Shown here: positions 57,637-64,000 of the stretch, piece by piece
Position numbering within the stretch: position 1 is the first letter of the stretch
Layout: every line of letters starts with the position of its first letter
Origin: Natronorubrum bangense
GTDB taxonomy: Archaea > Halobacteriota > Halobacteria > Halobacteriales > Natrialbaceae
DNA length: 64,000 nucleotides
Assembly (NCBI RefSeq): GCF_004799645.1
Contig: NZ_CP031306.1
Location: 248,001-312,000, forward strand
Direction of reading: 5' to 3'
The notes under the pieces: generated by a model
Seen by the model: only the letters and a program-made list of their open reading frames with translations
The model's database searches: none
Told to the model about the DNA's origin: nothing
Position numbers and translations under genes: made by a program

Positions 57637-58488
57637 ATGAGTTCGAGCGATGAAGACAGCGGGGCTTCCACGGTAGAGGAGAAGCAATTGATTTCCGAGC
57701 TACGGAACGGTGCCCCCGTCGACCCGGCCGAGAATATCCGCTCCAGTCGCAACGATAGTTTGCGCTTCCGCTCGTCCCGCCGTAACCGGGTCGCCTTGGG
57801 ACTCGTTGCCGTCGGGACACTGGCTGGGGTCGGCGGCGTCGTCTTCTCGGACGCTCGCGAAGTGTTGCTTTCGCTGGCGGCGACAGGACTTTTCGGTGCC
57901 GTTCTCGCTATCGTTCTCAGTTCCGACCGAGTTCTCCCCGATACCGTCGCCGAGAACGTGTACGCATCTTCCGCGACCAACGGAGCGGCACTCGTCGACG
58001 CGCTCGAACTCTCCGACCGACGAATATACGTCCCGGCCAACGGCAAGGTGTTGCTCTCCGTCCCTGCGGAGGGTGATCAATCAGTTCCGACCGACCCCAC
58101 CGTCCCGTGGTCGTCGGCCGAGACGGACACGACCGATCTGGTCTTCGAGCCGAGTGGATCAGGGCTGTATCGAGACGTCAATCGAACGCTTCCCGGTGAC
58201 CTCGACCCAGAGGTCGAAACGACTGCCAAAGCACTCACCGACGGACTGGTAGACGTACTGGAGATCGCCGACGAAGCAGTCGCGGACGTCGTTCCCTCGG
58301 AGGGGAAGGCGACGGTCGGCGTGGCCGGAAGCGCGTTCGGCGACGTCGATCGGTTCGACCATCCGATCGCGTCCTATCTGGCCGTCGGGTTTGCGAGCCG
58401 ACTCGGTCGCCCGGTGACCCTCGAGGTCCGTTCCGCCAGCGGTAGCGCGGACTGGGAGATTACCTGTTCGTGGGATTCAGTGGAGTGA
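57637..58488 (+). CDS. haloarchaeal two-helix membrane protein, unknown function
   Basis: 283 residues. A short hydrophilic N-terminus (MSSSDEDSGASTVEEKQLIS) ends in basic SSRRNRVALG. Two membrane helices follow (about 53-72 and 78-98), then a soluble domain of about 180 residues, with strands such as RIYVPANGKVLLSVPAEGD and the later SGSGLYRDVNRTLPGDLDPE. I recognise it only as a conserved haloarchaeal type. The surrounding genes suggest an envelope role. Confidence 0.75.
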   Translation: MSSSDEDSGASTVEEKQLISELRNGAPVDPAENIRSSRNDSLRFRSSRRNRVALGLVAVGTLAGVGGVVFSDAREVLLSLAATGLFGAVLAIVLSSDRVLPDTVAENVYASSATNGAALVDALELSDRRIYVPANGKVLLSVPAEGDQSVPTDPTVPWSSAETDTTDLVFEPSGSGLYRDVNRTLPGDLDPEVETTAKALTDGLVDVLEIADEAVADVVPSEGKATVGVAGSAFGDVDRFDHPIASYLAVGFASRLGRPVTLEVRSASGSADWEITCSWDSVE

Positions 58489-58566
58489 ACGGCCCTCGAT
58501 CGAGTTGTATCGGGCCGCTACTGTGCGCCGGTCCGTCGTTTCGTGCCTGTGAGGCAGCGTAAGGAG

Positions 58567-58827
58567 TTACACCATCACGATCATCCGCCTTGCGATCACG
58601 ACCGCGAGTCCGATCAGTCCAAGCACGAGAATCGATCTCGCCCGCATCCACCACTCAGGCCTCGCGATGCTCGGGCGAATGAGGTCGACGAGGAGCAGGA
58701 AACCGACCGTTGAGAGCACGAAGAACAGTTCGTACGAGAACGCGCCCAGAAAGGCAAGGCTCACGATGACACCGAGCATCCACACGAGTTGCCAGGAGAG
58801 TACCCGCATACGTCGCTGGGTTACCAT
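58567..58827 (-). CDS. small three-helix membrane protein
   Basis: 86 residues from the ATG at 58827: MVTQRRMRVLSWQLVWMLGV, then helices VIVSLAFLGAFSYELFFVLS, VGFLLLVDLIRP and ARSILVLGLIGLAVVIARRM. Nothing indicates a function. It converges with the 57637 gene. Starts at 58827 or 58809 are both possible. Confidence 0.68.
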   Translation of the reverse strand: MVTQRRMRVLSWQLVWMLGVIVSLAFLGAFSYELFFVLSTVGFLLLVDLIRPSIARPEWWMRARSILVLGLIGLAVVIARRMIVMV

Positions 58828-59038
58828 GGTTCGTTCCACGCCGTGTGGGTAAGTAAAACTGGGGCCAGCCGACACGTCATCCGAGTTCGTCTGTGCCGAC
58901 CGTAGACGGTCGCGCGCGTCACCCGCGCGAGAACGTGATGCGGGAACGGAACTCTCGAGCAGCACGGCTGCGCTGCATCACACCCGCACATCATCACCCT
59001 TTCTATGCCTGCACAAGCAACTAACGGAGCGGGTTCGA

Positions 59039-60013
59039 GTGTTAGATGTGGATCGACGGGCATTTCTCGCTTCTGGCAGCCTCGCACTCTCGACCGCTAC
59101 CGCCGGTTGTGCTTCCAACTCGCATACGTCCAACGAATGGCCAGAGGCGTTCTTCGCACCGTATCATCACCTACCAAGCGTATCGAACGGGCAGCCGATA
59201 GAGTGGAGTCGATCGGCGGGCACGGACAGACTCAGTTTGGCGTTTATTCTCGCCGGACCGGACGGAAATCCCGCCTGGGACGGAGACCCCGACCACGTCG
59301 TCGGCGAGAGCCCGTTCGACGACGAGATTGTGGCGTTTCAGGACAACGGTGGGAAGCTGATAGTCTCCTTTGGGGGTGCGCTGGGCGACTACCTCGCGGA
59401 GGCCTTCGACGGTCCGGAGTCTCTCGCGGACGCCTTCGAACGGGTCGTTCGGGAATATGATGTTGACTATTTTGACATCAACGACGAGAAGGCCGACCAA
59501 CCGGTCTTTGACCGACGCAACGAAGCGCTCGCGTTGTTGCAGAACCGCTATCCGGAGTTGAGGGTATCGTACACGCTGCGGGCCAACACTGACGGAATCT
59601 CCGACCTGCCGATACTCGACAGCGCGATTGATCACGGCGTTGAGATCGAAATAATCAACGTGATGACCATGAACTACGTGTACGTTGCTCCGAGGGCTGA
59701 ACACTGTATCTCGACGCTCGAAGGGGCTCACGACCAGCTCGCCGAACGGTTCCCGGACAGATCGGAAGAAAGACTCTGGTCGTTAATCGGAGCCACGCCG
59801 ATGATCGGTGAAAACAGCGCCGGCGGTGCGTTCTACCCAAATGACGCTCGGCAACTCCGGGAATTCGCCCAGGACCGCGGCGTTCGAATGCTCTCTTTCT
59901 GGACCGTCGAACGAGACAGCCCCGGGGAGGTTGGAGAGGTAAATCCAGAACACAGCGGTATTGAGCAGGACGATTTCGATTTCTCATCGATATTCTCCGA
60001 ACATAATTCGTAA
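59039..60013 (+). CDS. GH18-like (chitinase-fold) lipoprotein
   Basis: 324 residues starting at GTG. The Tat signal DRRAFLASGSL and lipobox TAGC (C24) predict export and anchoring. The strand 3 motif KLIVSFGGALGDYLAEAF (106-123) and strand 4 YDVDYFDINDE (140-150) match GH18 chitinases, where the consensus is DGFDIDIE. The proton donor E150 is kept, while the middle Asp is N148. So it may be an active hydrolase with altered pKa or a carbohydrate-binding derivative. Neighbouring flippase and membrane protein genes suggest a role in surface glycan processing. Confidence 0.8.
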   Translation: MLDVDRRAFLASGSLALSTATAGCASNSHTSNEWPEAFFAPYHHLPSVSNGQPIEWSRSAGTDRLSLAFILAGPDGNPAWDGDPDHVVGESPFDDEIVAFQDNGGKLIVSFGGALGDYLAEAFDGPESLADAFERVVREYDVDYFDINDEKADQPVFDRRNEALALLQNRYPELRVSYTLRANTDGISDLPILDSAIDHGVEIEIINVMTMNYVYVAPRAEHCISTLEGAHDQLAERFPDRSEERLWSLIGATPMIGENSAGGAFYPNDARQLREFAQDRGVRMLSFWTVERDSPGEVGEVNPEHSGIEQDDFDFSSIFSEHNS

Positions 60014-60375
60014 CGCGCCTTCGATGCGTAGTTCGCGTAGGTGTAGCCGAGTGGATTCTTCGTAACGATCGATGCGACTATCGTCCGTTGGTTGGCGGCA
60101 AAGGCCGAGAACGATACCTCGAACAGAAGAAAGGGGCGGTTTCTACCGATCCGGCCACGGCACTATATAACGGTTGTTGACGTACGACTCGTGATCGCGT
60201 ACCCCATGTCTCGAGAACGCCCCTCTAGGCTGTCGACAGAGGTACCGGGCGGCAGCGAGTTCGCTCGCCGAAAGCGTCGATCGACCGCCGGAGTGATCGG
60301 AGGCGACGGTCGAGTCCACCGTCGGATCGCACAGACTACTAATGGAAAGAATCGCGTGGTCACGCGTACGCACCT
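60014..60375. other. intergenic region
   Basis: 362 bases with no supported gene. CTATATAAC near 60162-60170 is a TATA-like sequence but lies about 210 bases before the next start; a short frame here is basic and unlike neighbouring proteins. Confidence 0.45.
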
Positions 60376-62238
60376 ATGAACGCGGTCGTCGATCGGGATC
60401 GAATCTTCGATCTCACCGTCCGAATCTTCCTCGTCCTGCTTCCGATCGCTGGAGTTCTCGGAGTTGCCGTTCCCTTCCTCGTCGGGATGACGGATTTCAG
60501 CGTGCTCGGCATCTATCTCGCAGTTCCGATGATCCTCGCCCCATTCGTCGTTCGGTCGGTCTCGACCAACGCGAGGAATCGATCGGTTTCGTTCGACTCG
60601 CTCGACTGGCGCGTTCCGTCGATCCTGATTCACGCGTCGGTCGCGCTGATGATCTATCTGACGGCCTCGTTTGCGGTTCGACCGACGTGGTTCTTTGTGG
60701 TCTACGCCGTCGTCTACGCTCTTTTGTTCGTCCTCGTCCTCTCGGGTACGGGACCCGTCCACGTCGCCCTTTCGCTCTATCACCTCTGTCTGACCCTTCT
60801 AGTGTCGATCTTCAGTGTCACGCTCAACTACAACTACTTCATCGGACGAGAGGATCTCCCGCCACACCACGCGATGATCCAGTCGATATACGAAACGGGA
60901 ACAATGCCCGAAGCGGCAGAGATATATGAACAGTTTGCCCTGTGGCATGTCTACGTCGGCTCGACCTCGTCGCTGTCCGGTCAGTGGCTCGACTCGTATA
61001 CAGCGTTGATGTTGCTATCCGGGTCGATATTCGCCGCCGGAGTACCAATGGTGTACGCGCTCGCGATGCGCCTCGTGTCGAACGAACGGGTCGCGTTGCT
61101 ATCCTGTTTGGTGTTAATCGCGATTCCGGAATACGTGTTCTACGGCATGTACTCTATCTCTCGCAGCGTCACCTCCGTTCTCTTCGTTGCCCTCCTCGTG
61201 ACGCTCGTCGCCAGCGCCTCGCCGCGCATGCGACTTCTCCGTATCCTCTTTATTGGAGGAATCGTCGTCTACCATCCAGTCACGATTCCGTTTTTGGCCG
61301 TACTGTTGGGGATCCTCTACGGTGCCGAGCGGATGTGCTCCGGTCGACCGTACGTTGTCGACACCTTCACTGTCTCTATTATCGGCGTGGTCACCGCTGT
61401 CTACTGGTTTTACCGCGCGGAGTTCTTCTCGAGCTACTTTCTCACTCGGCTTGTGGAGATGGGGACCGAGCTCGTATACGGCGGTGCATCGGGAGAGGGT
61501 GCGCCGAGCGGAATATTTGAGGCGCCGTGGAGAGAGGTGGCCAACTACACGCCCTACTCGTTTCTCGTTTTGTTCGTCCTCGTGGGGTTCCTGTCCTGGT
61601 TCCTCCGCGATCGGGAGCGGTCCGGTGCGTTCGCGTCGTTCGCAGTTGCATCGGTAGTCATGATCCCGTTGCTTTACCCGTCGCCGGTACTGATCGTGGA
61701 CGCGCTTGCGGGAGTCCATCTTACCGAAGGACGATTTGCCCACTACGGGTTCGTTTTTATTGCACTCACGGGAGGATACGGGCTGTACGCGCTGTTGAGT
61801 GTGGGTGGAAAGAGGGGGTTGCTCGTACTCATAGTGCTGCTGAGTTGTTTTTCTTTCGTTGCCGTCTCGAACGATTTCGTTTCCTCAGACAATCCCGTCG
61901 TCGACCGTCCATTCTACACCTACTATCTCACCGAACAGGAGGAACGGACCTTTGAACGGGTACTCGAAATTCACGAGGGGGCACTCGGCGCCGACCACAT
62001 CACCTGTCACTACGCGGAGAACATACACGAGGCGGAGTGCAATGCATTTCCCGTAGAGAACGAGACTATCGTCCACGCGGAGTTCGACGGAGTGGTGATA
62101 CGCGAGGACGAGTTCGAGAAGCGACCGGTGTACACGGCCGAAGACGATGCGTACGTTTCCGCTGAGAAGATGGCCTGGGACGAGTTGGCCGAACGCAACC
62201 GCGTCCACGATTCGGGGACGGTCTCGTACTACCGGTAG
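60376..62238 (+). CDS. polytopic membrane protein, GT-C-like envelope biosynthesis candidate
   Basis: 620 residues with about 12 membrane helices followed by a roughly 100-residue external C-terminal domain (EEQERTFERVLEIHEGALGA, HITCHYAENIHEAECNAFPV). The long extracellular loop after helix 4-5, with NYNYFIGREDLPPHHAMIQS, resembles the acidic-motif loop of GT-C glycosyltransferases and oligosaccharyltransferases. No exact motif of AglB (WWDYG) is found. It may transfer or polymerise surface sugars; the assignment is tentative. Confidence 0.7.
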   Translation: MNAVVDRDRIFDLTVRIFLVLLPIAGVLGVAVPFLVGMTDFSVLGIYLAVPMILAPFVVRSVSTNARNRSVSFDSLDWRVPSILIHASVALMIYLTASFAVRPTWFFVVYAVVYALLFVLVLSGTGPVHVALSLYHLCLTLLVSIFSVTLNYNYFIGREDLPPHHAMIQSIYETGTMPEAAEIYEQFALWHVYVGSTSSLSGQWLDSYTALMLLSGSIFAAGVPMVYALAMRLVSNERVALLSCLVLIAIPEYVFYGMYSISRSVTSVLFVALLVTLVASASPRMRLLRILFIGGIVVYHPVTIPFLAVLLGILYGAERMCSGRPYVVDTFTVSIIGVVTAVYWFYRAEFFSSYFLTRLVEMGTELVYGGASGEGAPSGIFEAPWREVANYTPYSFLVLFVLVGFLSWFLRDRERSGAFASFAVASVVMIPLLYPSPVLIVDALAGVHLTEGRFAHYGFVFIALTGGYGLYALLSVGGKRGLLVLIVLLSCFSFVAVSNDFVSSDNPVVDRPFYTYYLTEQEERTFERVLEIHEGALGADHITCHYAENIHEAECNAFPVENETIVHAEFDGVVIREDEFEKRPVYTAEDDAYVSAEKMAWDELAERNRVHDSGTVSYYR

Positions 62239-62344
62239 CGAACCCGAGATCGTACTCTCTTGGGATACGTTCCATGTTTTAGATCCCTCGTGAACCGGTG
62301 GGACCGTCCCAGATCAGTACGAGATGTCTTCGAGTCCCACACGG

Positions 62345-63805
62345 TCACTCTCGGACCTCTGCTGCCAGTTGTCCGTAGTCGAGTAGGGCGAGCGCGTGAC
62401 AGCCCAGCAGCCAAATCCCCGTTCCCGCCCCGACGCCGACAAGTATGGCGATGTACCCACTGAACGTCTGAACGAGCACATAAACCACGAGCCCCATGAC
62501 GAGCGTAATCACCAAAACCCGTGCGAGACACTGTCTCAGCGGAACGAGTTCGAACCCGAGCTCGACATGGACGAGGTATACGGTTATGAGAGAGTAGAGT
62601 CCGTGCGTGATAACGGTCGCGATGGCTGCCCCCTCGACCCCGATGACGGGTATCAGAAGCACGTTCAGCCCGAAGTTTCCGATCGACGTGACAAACTTAG
62701 CCACGGCCCGGGTACGCGCCCGTCCGAGGTAATCGAGCGTGTCGCTCGAGATATGTGCGAGTCCTTCGAAGAAGACGAACAGCGCGAGTATCTGAACGAC
62801 CGGAATCGCTCCGGAATACTCTGCGCCGAAAACGTTCGGGATCGCGACTCCCGCGACGAGGACGATGCCGGTACAGGCAGGAATATAAAAAACGAGCACG
62901 TTTTTCAGACTCTCCTCGTAGATTTTGGAAGCTCGCTCCAGGTGGCCCGCGGCTTTTTCCGCGCCGTACGTCGGGGAGAGTGCGAAACCGATCGCGGCAC
63001 CCGGAATGCCGACGAGTCGCGATAGTTCCTTCCCGATCATGTAGTAAGCCACGGCCAGCGGATTGAGGAAATAACCGACGAGAAGGATGTCCATCTGCCG
63101 ATCGACGACTTCCGATAGGTTCGTAACCGAAAGGGGAACGTTGTACTTCAAAATTTGGTTCCGGATCTCGCTCGTCGGGAGGGACTCGTTGGCGACCCGA
63201 TCTCGAACCGAGTTGACCGTATAGAACCCGACCAGCGTGACAATGCCGAACCCAACCGCGTAGCCGATCACCGCGGAGACGGCCGTCGGTCTATAGAGCA
63301 CAAACGCGGCGACGAAAAGCCCCGTGAGTCCCGCTTCCGTCGCGTGGAGCTTGGCGCTGGTCGCAACCCGTTCGTACCCTTGCAGGATCGTCCGGTTGTA
63401 CTCATGGAGGGAGTAGAATAGAACGTAGCCAGATCCAACAAAGACGACTGAAGGGAGGGCCGGTTCGTCAAGCAACGCCCCGATCCAATTGGAGGCGGCG
63501 GCCAGAGCGAGAGCGACCGTCGCCGCGGCAACGATTGCGATCCGTTTCGACTCTGAGACGACCGTGTTTGCCACTCCGGGGTTATCGTGTTTGTACTCGG
63601 CGACGTACCGTGCCGCAGAACGGGCGATCCCGAGTTCGCTGAACAGCCTTGAGACCATGAAGACCGACACCGCCAGCGCGAAAATTCCGTAGGAATCTGC
63701 ACCCAGAACGCGAGTCAGAAATACCAGAATCAGCCCGCCGATCAGCGCGTGGAATACTCTCCCACCAAGCTCTGCGGAGATATGTTCAACGAGTTCGCTT
63801 CTCAT
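62345..63805 (-). CDS. Wzx-like polysaccharide flippase
   Basis: 486 residues, 14 predicted helices of the MOP/polysaccharide-transporter family. The pieces FHALIGGLILVFLTRVLGAD, SYGIFALAVSVFMVSRLFSE and RSAARYVAEYKHDN are typical of archaeal flippases that move lipid-linked oligosaccharides across the membrane. The gene converges with the 60376 gene. Confidence 0.93.
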   Translation of the reverse strand: MRSELVEHISAELGGRVFHALIGGLILVFLTRVLGADSYGIFALAVSVFMVSRLFSELGIARSAARYVAEYKHDNPGVANTVVSESKRIAIVAAATVALALAAASNWIGALLDEPALPSVVFVGSGYVLFYSLHEYNRTILQGYERVATSAKLHATEAGLTGLFVAAFVLYRPTAVSAVIGYAVGFGIVTLVGFYTVNSVRDRVANESLPTSEIRNQILKYNVPLSVTNLSEVVDRQMDILLVGYFLNPLAVAYYMIGKELSRLVGIPGAAIGFALSPTYGAEKAAGHLERASKIYEESLKNVLVFYIPACTGIVLVAGVAIPNVFGAEYSGAIPVVQILALFVFFEGLAHISSDTLDYLGRARTRAVAKFVTSIGNFGLNVLLIPVIGVEGAAIATVITHGLYSLITVYLVHVELGFELVPLRQCLARVLVITLVMGLVVYVLVQTFSGYIAILVGVGAGTGIWLLGCHALALLDYGQLAAEVRE

Positions 63806-64000
63806 TTAGTCACGTGAATGAGTACGTGGGCCGTCGAGTCTGTCCGTCGGGTCGCATTTTTCGGCACGGTGCGTTCGGTCGTCTCCGGCACTCGAAATAT
63901 CGGATTCGTGCGTCATACACAGTCGAAAGCAGCTCTGATCGCGGTGACTCGGTTACACCGTTTACCGATAAAAACCCGGTGTCAGTAACGGCGGTAATCG
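63806..64000. other. upstream region of the flippase gene
   Basis: 195 bases to the window edge with no open frame supported. Confidence 0.4.

Noticed and set aside
60092..60379. A 95-codon frame before the 60376 gene
   Set aside because: It has a basic composition, no family resemblance, and overlaps the start of the better-supported membrane protein.

Overview
The window is chromosomal DNA of a halophilic archaeon, most likely a member of the Natrialbales (Natrinema/Haloterrigena/Natronorubrum type). The evidence is the strongly acidic proteins, a GC content around 60%, leaderless promoters with TATA boxes 25-28 bases before the start codon, twin-arginine lipoproteins, a complete archaeal S10/spc ribosomal-protein operon with secY and the RNase P subunit Rpp29, and many haloarchaea-only families (DUF7289, amphi-Trp, HalOD1, DUF7344). 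The placement is an inference from gene content; no database was searched.

Layout. 1-2.6 kb: the end of a pilin-like surface protein with an AT-rich central part, adenylate kinase and two small haloarchaeal proteins. 3.0-9.6 kb: a terminal oxidase locus (CoxB with an unusual C-terminal domain, a CoxA-CoxC fusion, and a separate subunit IV-like gene), interrupted by a membrane-anchored subtilase and a frameshifted membrane-protein relic. 9.6-10.3 kb: a 730-base gap between convergent genes, free of genes but containing three inverted-repeat structures, one about 218 bases long. 10.3-24.7 kb: an uninterrupted minus-strand operon from a SPOUT RNA methyltransferase through rpl3...secY. 25.0-26.2 kb: two identical tRNA-Gly(GCC) genes inside a roughly 300-base sequence duplicated 698 bases apart and carrying decayed tRNA 3' ends.

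26.3-44.4 kb is a mixed metabolic region: HalOD1 protein, thiamine-binding-like protein, TAXI-type TRAP transporter, MFS transporter, metal-binding CopZ-like protein, mch, a GTPBP1-like GTPase, zinc-finger microproteins, pyrF, a divergent VOC/mgsA pair, two overlapping KefB-type antiporters, a HAD phosphatase, DUF2240 and an RNase H. 44.5-50.9 kb is a complete peptide ABC transporter operon (SBP, two permeases, two ATPases) with an inverted-repeat operator candidate. 51-55.3 kb holds a DUF7344 regulator, an EamA exporter and a CDC48-type AAA ATPase. 55.3-56.2 kb carries a decayed larC gene. 56.2-63.8 kb encodes envelope functions: DUF1616 protein, membrane proteins, a GH18-like lipoprotein, a polytopic membrane protein and a Wzx-like flippase, which together suggest the edge of a surface-polysaccharide or glycosylation locus.

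The most unexplained parts are the structured gene-free region at 9.67-10.14 kb, the tRNA-Gly duplication with nested relics, the CoxB extension, and the antiporter pair in which only one partner keeps the nucleotide-binding glycine motif.
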